Shown here one piece after another: positions 9,089-18,663 of a stretch of DNA of 64,000 bases (the first letter of the stretch is position 1; every line of letters begins with the position of its first letter). This stretch comes from Epilithonimonas zeae. GTDB lineage: Bacteria; Bacteroidota; Bacteroidia; Flavobacteriales; Weeksellaceae. Under the pieces are notes generated by a model. It was not told the DNA's origin, made no database searches, and saw only the letters and a program-made list of their open reading frames with translations. The DNA is taken from the NCBI RefSeq assembly GCF_900141765.1, contig NZ_FSRK01000001.1, forward strand, positions 1,922,001 to 1,986,000. The letters are read 5' to 3'. The position numbers and the translations under genes were made by a program.

Positions 9089-9491
9089 TGTGATCTTATT
9101 ACGCAGCCAAGAAGAGATAAACAATCACTTTGGTTAAATAGTGTGTTTCTTTAGCTGGTTTGATGGAATATCGCTATTTAATTAGGTTTTGGTAAAGCTG
9201 GCAAAATGAAGAATAAGGAGGCTGTTTTCATTAATTTATCATTACCAATACAAAAAATGCAACAGCCATCTTTTGCTTCAGTACTCTGCATGAACTGTGA
9301 AATAGTCAAACTGAAAATTGTTATGTTTGAAATTTCTCTTGTAACACATAAAATACTTTCGCACAAATAGATAAACATAGATATTTACGAGCCATTTTCC
9401 TGATTTCGGTTCGGAACGAAAGACAGAATGCGTACCCTATTATAATAGCTAAAAATATATTATGTTAACTTTGACAGTTCAACACCCTAAT
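9089..9491. other. intergenic region with -7 promoter box at 9466-9473
   Basis: No convincing gene was seen in about 400 bases. A minus-strand 66-codon ORF at 9178-9378 has no family resemblance, promoter or neighbour logic. TAACTTTG at 9466-9473 matches the Bacteroidota -7 consensus and sits 18 bases before the ATG at 9492, though a -33 TTG is not clear. This supports 9492 rather than 9462 as the start of the next gene. Confidence 0.5.
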
Positions 9492-11120
9492 ATGATGACT
9501 ATTAAATTAAATTGCCGGAAGAGTTTTCTTTTCCGTTTAGTAACTCTTTGTACAATTATTTTAATGACCTTCCCAAAGGCCCAAAACCCAGAGGCTTTTA
9601 ATCAGATTTACACCAAAACATATCTTGAAATATCTCAAAAAGATTTTAGAAAAGCATTAAAAATAGCTGATTCTCTATATAATGTTTCCGAAAGTCCTCG
9701 CTATAAAGCCAAGAGCCTTATGCTTTCAGCTTCATTGCTTCAACAATCCGGAGAATTTAAAGCAGCAGTTGATTATGCTATAAAAGCTAACGACATATTG
9801 GATAACACAAATGAATATGTATGGAAAGCAAAGGTATCAGGTTTTCTTGCTACCCAGTATAGACATCTTGGACTTTATGACCAGTCAAAAAAATATATAG
9901 ATCAAACAGCCGAGATTATAAAATACATCGATGACCCAAAACTTGTCAATCAAACAAACGGCTTTCTTATGCAGGAGAAAGCTTACTATGAGCTTGAGCA
10001 AAAAAAATATCGTGAATCTATAAAAATGATTGATGATGCCTCACGCTATTTTAGTCTTAGCGGACAGGATAATCCATTTCTTACAGCTAATAATGAACAG
10101 CTTTTGGGTTTGAATTACTATCACCTGAAAAATTATTCAAAGGCCATGGACTATTATCAAAAAGCTTTGAATAAATTGAATGAAATGCCGGACAACTTCC
10201 TGACAGCCTTGGTTCTGAACGGAATGGCGCAGATCCATATTGCACAGAAAAGTCCCGAAAAAGCCAAACCTTTGATTGATAAAGCGCAGTTGCTTGCTGA
10301 AGAATCACCCTACCTCAGCTTAAAAAATGAAATTTATCAAAGTTCTCAGCAATATTACGCTTTAACCAAGGATATTGAAAAACTGGAATTAACCAAACGC
10401 AAACAAGACTCTGTTAAAGAAAAAATAAGCGGCAAAACCTCCGCTTTTATTAATGATTCCTTTACAAACCTGAAAAAAGACTCTGAAAAAAAACAGCAGC
10501 AATCAGAACAGAAAAATGTATTGATTGCTGTAGCGCTTTTCTTACTAACCGTTATTATTGGCTGTTTTATTATTTACAGAAGGCGCCAGAAAGAAAAATT
10601 TGTAAAAATACAGCAGATCTTAAAGGAATTTGAAGAGACAAACACTCCAACAATGTTCGAATCTGACATTCCAGAAGTAAATGTTTTTTCCAGGGATGAG
10701 GCTATTCTGTCTCAACAATCAGATGACATTGAAACGGAAACTCAGGCCTTAATGACTCCGGCTACCGAAAAGAAAATCTTAGGAAAGCTTGAAAAGTTTG
10801 AACAGTCTACGTTATTTACCCGAAATAATGTATCTCTTCCATATGTTGCAGCTTATTGCAGCACTAATACTAAGTACCTATCTTTTGTAGTTAATAATTA
10901 CAAAAAGAAAGATTTTAAGAACTATATTAATGAATTGAGGGTTAAACACATTATCCATAAACTAAAAAATGATAGTCGATATCATAAGTACAAAATTTCC
11001 AGCTTGGCTGATGAGGCAGGTTTTTCATCTCAAAGTAAGTTTGCAGCAGCATTTAGGAAGGTTACTGATGTCTCGCCTTCCGAATTCCTTGATCATCTTC
11101 GGTCACAGCATTTGAATTGA
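9492..11120 (+). CDS. TPR-transmembrane-AraC regulator
   Basis: About 542 residues. Counting from the ATG at 9492, a signal or anchor segment (FLFRLVTLCTIILMTF) is followed by a TPR array to ~310 (NEQLLGLNYYHLKNYSKAMDYYQKAL). A transmembrane helix near 340-365 (VLIAVALFLLTVIIGCFIIY) precedes a cytoplasmic AraC helix-turn-helix at ~430-542 (VAAYCSTNTKYLSFVVN, ISSLADEAGFSSQSKFAAAFRKVTDVSPSEF). This layout implies a one-component regulator that spans the inner membrane and senses through periplasmic TPRs. A longer frame starts at 9462, but its ATG lies upstream of the -7 box. The ligand and targets are unknown. T9SS or secreted genes lie on both sides. Confidence 0.88.
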   Translation: MMTIKLNCRKSFLFRLVTLCTIILMTFPKAQNPEAFNQIYTKTYLEISQKDFRKALKIADSLYNVSESPRYKAKSLMLSASLLQQSGEFKAAVDYAIKANDILDNTNEYVWKAKVSGFLATQYRHLGLYDQSKKYIDQTAEIIKYIDDPKLVNQTNGFLMQEKAYYELEQKKYRESIKMIDDASRYFSLSGQDNPFLTANNEQLLGLNYYHLKNYSKAMDYYQKALNKLNEMPDNFLTALVLNGMAQIHIAQKSPEKAKPLIDKAQLLAEESPYLSLKNEIYQSSQQYYALTKDIEKLELTKRKQDSVKEKISGKTSAFINDSFTNLKKDSEKKQQQSEQKNVLIAVALFLLTVIIGCFIIYRRRQKEKFVKIQQILKEFEETNTPTMFESDIPEVNVFSRDEAILSQQSDDIETETQALMTPATEKKILGKLEKFEQSTLFTRNNVSLPYVAAYCSTNTKYLSFVVNNYKKKDFKNYINELRVKHIIHKLKNDSRYHKYKISSLADEAGFSSQSKFAAAFRKVTDVSPSEFLDHLRSQHLN

Positions 11121-11556
11121 AATTCGATGTTTTTTTTCGGAAATAAACCGATCGCATCCGGTTAGCGTCGCATAATTTTGTATAAAACTTAAAAAATTAT
11201 TGAATCTGAATTTTGATCGAATATGATATTTAGAAGATTAAAGTTCATAAAGTTGAGGGAGGCAGCAGTCTCCTTTTTTATTTTTGCTAATCACCAGACT
11301 ATTAAATTATTAAATCTCTATTCATAATTTATTATTAACATTCATTTTCCTGAATACGACCTCTCATTTTATTGTATATCCGTTTTGATAGCTGGTATTT
11401 TGCATCAGATTTTTTGACTTGCTGGAAACAGGATACAAATGATGAAAAGTCTGAAAGCTTTTCCCGAATATCTATCGGGAAAGTTTTTTTGACCATCCGT
11501 GCTTAACAGCAAGAATTAAATTCTAAACAAGCTTTATTAAATTTTATCAACACAAA
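11121..11556 (+). other. intergenic leader region, hairpin terminator at 11460-11491
   Basis: No protein-coding gene is recognised in these 436 bases. TAATTTTG at 11173-11180 matches a -7 box. TTTCCCGA/TCGGGAAA (within 11460-11481) followed by seven T's forms a good intrinsic terminator only about 70 bases before the next CDS. It is 340 bases beyond the previous stop, so it may be a late terminator or an attenuator in the leader of the 11557 gene. A 34-codon ORF at 11223 carries no recognisable signal. Confidence 0.5.
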
Positions 11557-14505
11557 ATGACGCAAAAAATTTTTAACTTTCTCAACAGAAGGAGGTTCTT
11601 CTGCTGTTTAATCTTTCTTACAGCTAATTTTCTTTTTGCTGAAGGGTCAAAAAATCTTTATCCCAGCGGCGCTGCTGGCGGTCGGGCTTACCTGTATAGT
11701 AATACTTATAATGGTACCACTGGTTCTACAATGGCTTCATGGCCGTTTAAAACAGCAGGAGCGCATTATGCTTATATTAAGGCGGGTGAAGTTATCCACG
11801 CAGCCTCAAGTGCTCAAGGCATAGGCAATGGCAGAATTATTCTTACAGCTCCGGATGGCTCTGTGTACACTTCCGCTAACAATACCACGGGACAGATAAG
11901 CACCAGAACCGCAGAATTGGCAGGACCAAGACTTCTGGCACAGGCAGCAGGTTCGAATCGATACTTAACTTTTAACAGAACAGCAGCAGCGAACCAGGCT
12001 GGTATATGGAAAATCGAATTTACGCCCACAGGTGACGTCAACTCTTCTGCTACACCATCAGTTACCAGTATTGCTGCAGATGCGTCGTGGACGCAGGACA
12101 CAAACTCAGAACTAATTGCAGCCTGGGATGTCTCAGTAGAATCTTCGGGTTTCTGGATAACAGGTCGGACTTACTCCAATGTAGTAAATCTGCATATCAG
12201 CAATGCTCAAAGTGGATTTTACGGGCAGATTTATGCGTTAACAAAAGATGGCTATATCTACAGAGTCAATAATAATGGTAATAATGGGGTCGGCTTCACA
12301 TTTTTTGTAAACAACAGAGGTTTTATTTCAAATAACAGTTCTACTTATAAAAGTATGGACTTTTCAAGCGGTATTGCATCTTATGTGCAATCCCCTATTG
12401 TTGCAGATACTTCTTCTGACATTACCCATAAGATATTTTACAGCCAGCCGTCCTCGGATCTGCCTGTATCAGCAAGTGGTAGTGTACCCGGAAACACAAC
12501 CTGGCTGAGAACAAGCGTCATTGAACCTACAGTTCTTAATGTGAGTCTGGTCGGTTCTGAAACAACACCGGGACAGGTCAGCAGTGTTAAGGGTGGCTAT
12601 GTTAGATTTAACGCCGCAGTTCAGGGTTCTTATACTATTACGATAGAAAGTGCTTCAATACCAGCGACTTTTACAACACGGACTCTAACTGGAATCGCTG
12701 CCGCAGGCAATAACAATGTATTCTGGGATGGAAAAGACGGCAATAACAATAATCTTCCGCAGGGTAACCAGCCAATCAGGCTTAAAGTTCAATTGCGTGG
12801 TGCAGAAGTGCATTTTCCATTTATTGATATGGAAATAAATCCCAACGGTATGGTGTTGGAACTTTTAAATGGTACCGACACTACCAGCGAACGTTACCGC
12901 GTATATTGGGATGATAGTGATATAACGAGGACTACCACCAATAATCAGGGAAAAGGATCTACACCCGCTAACGCCAGCGTTGCCGGTTCTCTTAGTGGTC
13001 CTACCGGTACGGGTGGACATATGTGGGGACAGCAGACTAACAGCACAAGCCCTCTGACTTCAGCCAATCTTGGAAATGGATTTGGTAATGAGAAATCAAT
13101 CGATACGTGGTCTTATATTAAGGGACCGATTGCCCAATCAGAAACTTCGGTCATTGTTAAGACTGCAGATCTTCAGGTTACGGCAGTTACCGCAGATAAA
13201 ACAACACTGGCAATAGCTGACCAGATTACTTATACAGTGAAAGTAAAAAATAATGGTCCTAGTGATGTTGAAAATGCACCATTCACTTTTACAGTGCCGT
13301 CAGGTTTCGATCCGCAGTCTTTAACATTTACCGGTAACAACTGTGGCACTCAAGCAATTGCTGTCAGCTACAATGCGATAACACACACCTATTCTTCTCA
13401 GCTTACTCTGCCCAACGGATGTGAAATTACATACACCTTTACAATGCTTGTGAGCAGCGCTGCAACTGCTGGTGCGGTACAGGTTCAGGCTACGATACTA
13501 AGACCAAACGATGTTACAGATCCTGATGCTACCAATAATACGCCAGGAGTGCCTCCTACTAATGCCCAATACGAGTGTGCCAATAATGGGCTTGGTGGCA
13601 TATGTAATAATATTTTAAACCATAATACTGTAACATTTACACCAGGTGAAATCTGTACAGAACCTGTCAATGGGAATACCTTCCAATGGAGTATTTCTGA
13701 CTCTCCAGACCCTTATGTTACTCAGAATATTGTGCAACCACCTTCTAACTACGGATTTGTCTTCGACATTTACGAACTGGATAATTCATTCAATCTAAAT
13801 ATCAATGGTACTTTGATAGCTGCACAAGAACTTCAGTTCCAGTCATCAGGTACTTCAGGTATCAATGTACGTTTTGCCGATGGATCTCAATATGAAATCA
13901 ACACTACACACAATGGAACAGCTGCCGACATATGGCAGATGCGGGGAAATCCAGCTAATCCACTCATTCGTATCTCTATTAGCCCTGCTGGAGTTATTTC
14001 CTTGTACGGGAGTAAAGCTTCATATGGACCTCTTCAGCCATTAGTGCTTACCAATGGTAATACATTTAATACAATCACATGGAACCATACCGGGACTAAT
14101 AATATTACTGTCACTCAAAACGTTGTTGGCCTGACTATTATGAATGGTTACGGTTATGGTCTTAATATTACACCTTGCGCATGCTATCGGCCAGCTGTAG
14201 TGACAGGCAATGGTCCGGATACTAAGGTTGGCATCACACTTTTGAAAAGGGCTGGTGGTGATGCTCCCGGAAACTGGCCAATGGCAAGAAAATCAGGACA
14301 TATAGCCTTGGAATCTAATAACCGAGGCTTTGTGATAACACGCCTTTCAACGATAGACATTCAAGGACAAAGCAGCCCCACAACCATCGCGCCTAAAATC
14401 GTAAACCCGCAGGAAGGTATGATGGTTTATGATACAACTGTTAAATGTCTGAAAATTTACCATGATGGTATATGGAGCTGTTTTAACAGACAAGCTTGTC
14501 CATAA
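11557..14505 (+). CDS. large secreted protein with DUF11 domain
   Basis: The 982-residue protein has a signal peptide in the first ~29 residues (CLIFLTANFLFAEG). A FlgD-Ig-like strand-turn element occurs near residue 390 (VFWDGKDGNNNNLPQGNQ). A DUF11 repeat is at ~545-650 (LQVTAVTADKTTLAIADQITY, VKNNGPSDVENAPF). The end of the protein is not a T9SS type A domain. It ends in a short tail, PQEGMMVYDTTVKCLKIYHDGIWSCF, also seen in shorter form at the end of the next gene. The role is probably extracellular and structural or adhesive. The two genes are 22 bases apart and probably co-transcribed. Confidence 0.8.
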   Translation: MTQKIFNFLNRRRFFCCLIFLTANFLFAEGSKNLYPSGAAGGRAYLYSNTYNGTTGSTMASWPFKTAGAHYAYIKAGEVIHAASSAQGIGNGRIILTAPDGSVYTSANNTTGQISTRTAELAGPRLLAQAAGSNRYLTFNRTAAANQAGIWKIEFTPTGDVNSSATPSVTSIAADASWTQDTNSELIAAWDVSVESSGFWITGRTYSNVVNLHISNAQSGFYGQIYALTKDGYIYRVNNNGNNGVGFTFFVNNRGFISNNSSTYKSMDFSSGIASYVQSPIVADTSSDITHKIFYSQPSSDLPVSASGSVPGNTTWLRTSVIEPTVLNVSLVGSETTPGQVSSVKGGYVRFNAAVQGSYTITIESASIPATFTTRTLTGIAAAGNNNVFWDGKDGNNNNLPQGNQPIRLKVQLRGAEVHFPFIDMEINPNGMVLELLNGTDTTSERYRVYWDDSDITRTTTNNQGKGSTPANASVAGSLSGPTGTGGHMWGQQTNSTSPLTSANLGNGFGNEKSIDTWSYIKGPIAQSETSVIVKTADLQVTAVTADKTTLAIADQITYTVKVKNNGPSDVENAPFTFTVPSGFDPQSLTFTGNNCGTQAIAVSYNAITHTYSSQLTLPNGCEITYTFTMLVSSAATAGAVQVQATILRPNDVTDPDATNNTPGVPPTNAQYECANNGLGGICNNILNHNTVTFTPGEICTEPVNGNTFQWSISDSPDPYVTQNIVQPPSNYGFVFDIYELDNSFNLNINGTLIAAQELQFQSSGTSGINVRFADGSQYEINTTHNGTAADIWQMRGNPANPLIRISISPAGVISLYGSKASYGPLQPLVLTNGNTFNTITWNHTGTNNITVTQNVVGLTIMNGYGYGLNITPCACYRPAVVTGNGPDTKVGITLLKRAGGDAPGNWPMARKSGHIALESNNRGFVITRLSTIDIQGQSSPTTIAPKIVNPQEGMMVYDTTVKCLKIYHDGIWSCFNRQACP

Positions 14506-14527
14506 CAATATTACTAAACAATGATTA

Positions 14528-15112
14528 ATGATGAAACAGTTATTCTCAATCACATACCTATTGTTATCTGCTATAGCATTCTCACAGGTAATTATCGGCA
14601 ATGACACTGGCAGCGTACCCGCCGGACAGAAAAATTCTATTCTCCTTGAATTTGCAGCTGGACAAAATAAAGGGATTATACTTCCTTACACACGAACACT
14701 ACCTTCTGGCGGAGGTCTTGTTGAAGGAACTTTTATTCTTGATGCAAGAGACGCTACTAAAGCTAAAATAAAATATTACAATGGCGTTACGGACATGCAA
14801 TCTTCTGATGGCTGGTTTGATCTCAGCAATGGAAACACAGCCGATATTTCAGCTACAATGGCTTCGCAGCCAACATCAGCAACTGTTAGTGAAAATGCTG
14901 CAGCTAAAGTTATTATAGGGGCATCAATTACGTCTGCTGATGGCGTCCTTGTTTTAGAATCCGATACCAAAGCAATGGTGCTGCCTATGGTAAACAGTAC
15001 CGACGATGTAACGGATCCCTCACCAGGTATGATGGTATACATCAAAAGAGAAGGTGCTAAAAGACTGGCTGTCTTTAATGGAAGTGCCTGGACATTCTGG
15101 AAAGCTCCATAA
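14528..15112 (+). CDS. small secreted protein sharing a C-terminal tail with upstream gene
   Basis: The 194-residue protein has a signal peptide (cleavage after IAFSQ, ~residue 19; ATG at 14528 or 14531). The rest is Gly/Ala/Ser-rich, with PAGQKNSILLEFAAGQNKGI near the start. It ends SPGMMVYIKREGAKRLAVFNGSAWTFW, which parallels the PQEGMMVYD...LKIYHDGIWSCF tail of the 982-residue neighbour. The match suggests a shared C-terminal module that both proteins use for export or assembly. No enzyme motif is visible and the family was not recognised. Confidence 0.75.
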   Translation: MMKQLFSITYLLLSAIAFSQVIIGNDTGSVPAGQKNSILLEFAAGQNKGIILPYTRTLPSGGGLVEGTFILDARDATKAKIKYYNGVTDMQSSDGWFDLSNGNTADISATMASQPTSATVSENAAAKVIIGASITSADGVLVLESDTKAMVLPMVNSTDDVTDPSPGMMVYIKREGAKRLAVFNGSAWTFWKAP

Positions 15113-15140
15113 ATATTAAATATTTGATAAAATAATTTGA

Positions 15141-15204
15141 CTGGGTAGTGTTTTTATAAGACTAGAAATCTTAAAATTTGTGTTTTTTCTGCCCAGTTTT
15201 TTAC
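15141..15204 (+). terminator. intrinsic terminator with long loop
   Basis: CTGGGTAG (15141-15148) pairs with CTGCCCAG (15189-15196, one G-T), followed by six T's. The loop contains a small inner hairpin (AGA...TCT). It ends the two-gene secreted unit. Confidence 0.6.
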
Positions 15205-15525
15205 CTATACACTAAATATCAGACTGTTTGGGCATCAGTCCAATATTCAGAACTGATACCAAACACCGTTACAGAACCGAACCTGAAATAAGACGCATAT
15301 CTTTCTATATTGACAATTGCCGGATTTGACAGTAGTGGTGTATTCAGACATATATAAAGACGGTTCAGCCTTAGGATTTTACGCGATTTCTATTCTCACT
15401 GCACTTTCTGAGAAGAAACTTTCTTTGCGATCGTTGCTGAATTATTCCCTACTGCAGAGATTAAATGCCGTAAACTAGGTAATCAGGATTTGTGATCAGG
15501 TTACATTGGAAAAAAACTCCTGCAA
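15205..15525. other. degenerate non-coding stretch
   Basis: No intact gene was seen. A 28-codon fragment at 15412-15495 reads FFAIVAELFPTAEIK, which faintly recalls the ELFPT loop of major-facilitator sugar transporters, with stops on both sides. Together with the oxidoreductase remnant next to it, this looks like decayed sequence. Confidence 0.35.
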
Positions 15526-15732
15526 TCAGTAAGAAAATGACGCTTTATCCATTCCAATATCCTCATACTCTGCTTTTGATTTTCCGTGCGTATTGATAAC
15601 AGTTGTCAGCTTACCTTTAAGTAAGCCTTTTTGTACACCTTGGTCATAACCATAGCTAAAGACGCGGTCGATAAATCCTTTCATTACAGCTGCCATTTCC
15701 GTCCACCAGATGGGATAGATAAAACAAGACAT
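15526..15732 (-). pseudogene. remnant of NAD(P)H oxidoreductase (flavodoxin-like quinone reductase)
   Basis: The 68 codons contain the conserved middle of the MdaB/NQO1-type flavodoxin-fold family: YPIWWTEMAAVMKGFIDRVFSYG followed by GLLKGKLTTVINTHGK. Family members are about 180-200 residues, so both ends are missing. In another frame just upstream, EIDINKCLVL continues naturally into FIYPIWW if one frameshift near 15725 is allowed. An in-frame stop lies further upstream. The C-terminus ends prematurely after MDKASFSY. This is a decayed gene, not a functional enzyme. Confidence 0.75.
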
Positions 15733-16150
15733 TTATTAATATCAATTTCAGTTTTTTGATTAGAAGAACAGCCGGCGTCCCTAAATTAAAAAATAAAATG
15801 GTTTGATATGAGGGGAGTAATATTTTGTAATGGTTTCGGAGGTAGTATTTTAGGCATAATAAAAATGAGAAAAAGCATCTTTGTAGTCTGCCGGAACAGC
15901 TATAGTAAGACTTGTATATTCATAATCGTTTTCCCCATTCTTAATTTGGATTTTCGAAAAGTGGCCCAAATCTGATAATTAAATATTTTTGGGCAACGTT
16001 CTTTTCAGGCGGTATTTTTCCAAAGATAACAAAAGTATCAAATCAAATATATCAGCAGCCTCATTTGGCGAATTTCAGAAAACAGGTCTCAAAAAACCAA
16101 TTAATTAAACCATCGATTATGCAATCTCGATTAACAGAAATTTACAAAGC
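15733..16150. other. decayed or non-coding stretch
   Basis: No intact gene was seen. On the minus strand a stop-to-stop frame around 15790-15970 includes IQIKNGENDYEYTSLTIAV and ADYKDAFSHFL, which read like real protein, but it has no start codon and no recognised family. It is probably another gene remnant between the pseudogene and tRNA-Arg. Confidence 0.35.
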
Positions 16151-16190
16151 AAAAAAGGGAAAATCACTAATAAAAGTGAAATTTCCCTTA
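16151..16190 (-). terminator. intrinsic terminator of tRNA-Arg
   Basis: On the minus strand AAGGGAAA, an inner CACT/AGTG pairing and TTTTCCCTT form a long hairpin ending in six T's (plus-strand A-run 16151-16156). It starts just after the tRNA 3' end. Confidence 0.85.
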
Positions 16191-16193
16191 GAG

Positions 16194-16267
16194 TGACCCC
16201 GGAGGGATTCGAACCCCCAACCAACGGAGCCGAAATCCGTCATTCTATCCAGTTGAACTACAAGGCC
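16194..16267 (-). tRNA. tRNA-Arg (anticodon TCG)
   Basis: A 74-base cloverleaf. The acceptor stem pairs GGCCTTG with CGGGGTC (with G-T pairs). The anticodon stem ACGGA/TCCGT encloses loop TTTCGGC, giving anticodon TCG, which reads CGA (Arg). The T-arm shows GGGGGTTCGAATCCCTC, with the first G outside the stem. The discriminator base is A and the CCA end is not encoded. A terminator follows directly. Confidence 0.93.
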
Positions 16268-16340
16268 TTTTTTATAAATGATAATTAATGAATTATAAAT
16301 GATATAAAATCACTCATCAATTATCACCTTTTAAATTATT

Positions 16341-18119
16341 TTAGAAAGTAATCTTCACGCCTCCCAAAAACTGTGCTCCCAAAACTTTGTAGCCCAGATA
16401 ATTCTGGTATTTGGTATTCAGAAGATTATTTCCGAGTGCGAAAATACTGAAATTTTTGTGAATTTTGTACTCTGCGGATAAGTTTAAATCTGCATAACCT
16501 CCAACTTTTTCGTTTTTGTTCTCAATTGTTGTATAATTTGGAATTGCAGCAATATTGCTTATCTCATAAGTATTTGAAGTTCTGTCTGTTACAAAATACG
16601 CTTTGAAACCAAGATTTAGTTTCTTTTCAAGCATTGTATATTTGGCGCCAAGATTAAATTGGAATAATGGCTTGTAATAGACTTCATCCAGATTGTCCAG
16701 CTTATATTTCATGAAGTGCAAACCAGCATCAACGGTCAGGTTTTCCATTGGAAATGCCTGCAAATCGCCCTTCACTTCCATCAAAGTTCCATTATCATAG
16801 ATTGAACTAAAAGTATTCGCATAATCGTAGCCTTGTCTGTCGGCAGTAATATTAGTATCAAACAGATTATTATTATAGAAAAACTGAGCGTTATTCACTT
16901 TGCTGAATCCTGCATTAACATCATATTTGAAAGTCTGGTCAACATCACCTTTCAAACCGAAATAGAAATGATATTTGGTTTCAGTTGGTGTTAAAACCAA
17001 ATCAGAAATCAAAAATGGATTTTCGTCCAGAAGATTACCATAAGTATTCAGTTTCAAACCTCCATCAATTCCTCCATAGAATTTGAATTCATCCGCAGCA
17101 GCAACCAAAACTTCTGCTTTTGGAAACCAATAGAATTTGTTATTCTTTGATTCTTCGGTTACATTGCTTGAATTTTTAGAATTAAGAAAACTGAAGTCCG
17201 AACCAATCAATAAATAGGAATCGCCTTTGTAAAAAGTAACCTTTGGCGACAACGTAAGATTGAATTGATTATTAGTGTTTTTATTCAGGATATCAAATTT
17301 AGAATTGACCGTTTCCAGATTGATTCCCAAATCTCCATTCGCTGTTATTCCGTCGGTTACCGCAAAATCGTGCTTTGATAAATTCAATTCTGCATTGGCG
17401 TAATTTTCACTAGCACCGAAATGGTCGCTCAAAAAGTAAGATTTCACACGAACGTTATTCAGAATATCATTGGAATAATGGTCGTAATAACCATTCACAC
17501 TAAATTTGTTGACTTTCTGCTCTATATCAATATCATTATTTGGTGGCGTTAAAGCATAAATTCCGTAGTAATTATAATTATTGAAAGCATAATTTGCATC
17601 AATATTGAACTTTCCTTTTTCAGTATAAATATTGGCAAAAGCGCCGATTTTTGCCTGACTACTTTTGGAATCCCAATCATAGTCTTTCTTCAATCCGCTA
17701 GTCGACAAATAATGAATATCCGCTCCTACTTCCACATTGTCCTGAACTTTTCCGGAAACATTAGCATCTGCCAGAAATTTTCCATAATTCCCATAACCTA
17801 ATCTGAAATAATTAAATTGATAATCATTGGAGAATTTCGGAGATATATCTTCGCCTTGAATTTCTGTCGTTTTGAAATCAGAAACTGGAGGTACATTCAC
17901 TATATCATATTTCAGATTGAGCGAATCTTCTTTTTTCTTGTTATCCGGCGGATAGTTTTTTTCCTGAACAATAGATGTTTTCTTCTTCTCGATCTTCTTG
18001 ACTTCCGGTTCTCTTTTTCTATTAAGAATCAATTGCTCTTCTTTGATTTGAGCGCCCAATTCTGAGACCCCGACTGTTCCCAAAAATGCCAAAACGGCGA
18101 TATATTTTAGTTTGTTCAT
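16341..18119 (-). CDS. outer-membrane beta-barrel protein (TonB-dependent-receptor-like, no plug)
   Basis: The 592-residue protein has a signal peptide ending SELGAQ (~residue 23). A charged Lys/Glu-rich linker spans ~25-75, then repeated amphipathic beta-strands run to the end (FRLGYGNYGKFLADANVSG, INLSAEYKIHKNFSIFALGNNLLNTKYQNYLG). The final residues FLGGVKITF fit a barrel C-terminus. It resembles the barrel part of TonB-dependent receptors, but no TonB box or plug motif is visible. It is the last gene of a minus-strand unit with a lipoprotein and a very long TPR protein, which suggests an outer-membrane assembly or transport function. Confidence 0.75.
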   Translation of the reverse strand: MNKLKYIAVLAFLGTVGVSELGAQIKEEQLILNRKREPEVKKIEKKKTSIVQEKNYPPDNKKKEDSLNLKYDIVNVPPVSDFKTTEIQGEDISPKFSNDYQFNYFRLGYGNYGKFLADANVSGKVQDNVEVGADIHYLSTSGLKKDYDWDSKSSQAKIGAFANIYTEKGKFNIDANYAFNNYNYYGIYALTPPNNDIDIEQKVNKFSVNGYYDHYSNDILNNVRVKSYFLSDHFGASENYANAELNLSKHDFAVTDGITANGDLGINLETVNSKFDILNKNTNNQFNLTLSPKVTFYKGDSYLLIGSDFSFLNSKNSSNVTEESKNNKFYWFPKAEVLVAAADEFKFYGGIDGGLKLNTYGNLLDENPFLISDLVLTPTETKYHFYFGLKGDVDQTFKYDVNAGFSKVNNAQFFYNNNLFDTNITADRQGYDYANTFSSIYDNGTLMEVKGDLQAFPMENLTVDAGLHFMKYKLDNLDEVYYKPLFQFNLGAKYTMLEKKLNLGFKAYFVTDRTSNTYEISNIAAIPNYTTIENKNEKVGGYADLNLSAEYKIHKNFSIFALGNNLLNTKYQNYLGYKVLGAQFLGGVKITF

Positions 18120-18177
18120 TTAAATTTATTTAAAGATTAAAGGATTTAAAAATGAATTTAATCCTTCATCAAAATAT

Positions 18178-18651
18178 TTATTTATTCCTTTCTTGATATG
18201 AAGCTAACAACGCTTTTCCTGCTTGTTTTGAAAACCCTTTTGGATAAAACATATTAAATAGCCATAAACTTTGTATTACTTGTAAATTGAATTCGAACTT
18301 TTTATTTTCATCACCAATTTCCTGAAATCCATAATAATATTCATCTGGTAAAGATGATGGTAATAATCCAAAAGTTAGCATACTACCGGCCATTCCATTC
18401 CCACAAACTAATGATGTTTTCATAGAATCAAGTTTTATTTTTACTTGATAGCTATCATCCTCTACTAGTTCATAAATCTGTGATTTTTCTAAAATTTTAT
18501 ATTCTTTTTTTAATTCTTTATTTATTACAAGAGCTTTTACCTTATTTGTACTTGGTTTTGCTTCTTTATAAATTTTATGAGATATTCTATAAGAAGGTAC
18601 ACAACTCACAAATAAAAGTGTAATCAAAATCAGAAAAAATGCTTTGTTCAT
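18178..18651 (-). CDS. small lipoprotein, unknown function
   Basis: The 157-residue protein has an SPII signal (LLFVSC, lipid Cys17). The mature part is mixed charged and beta-rich, with no recognised family. It lies 12 bases after the TPR gene and 58 before the barrel gene on the same strand, so all three probably form one transcript. Pro-Ser after the Cys does not suggest surface export. Confidence 0.65.
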   Translation of the reverse strand: MNKAFFLILITLLFVSCVPSYRISHKIYKEAKPSTNKVKALVINKELKKEYKILEKSQIYELVEDDSYQVKIKLDSMKTSLVCGNGMAGSMLTFGLLPSSLPDEYYYGFQEIGDENKKFEFNLQVIQSLWLFNMFYPKGFSKQAGKALLASYQERNK

Positions 18652-18663
18652 TTTAAAATCAAA

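Noticed and set aside
9178-9378. 66-codon minus-strand ORF in an intergenic gap
   Set aside because: No family resemblance, no promoter or terminator of its own, and Cys-rich composition typical of chance translation.
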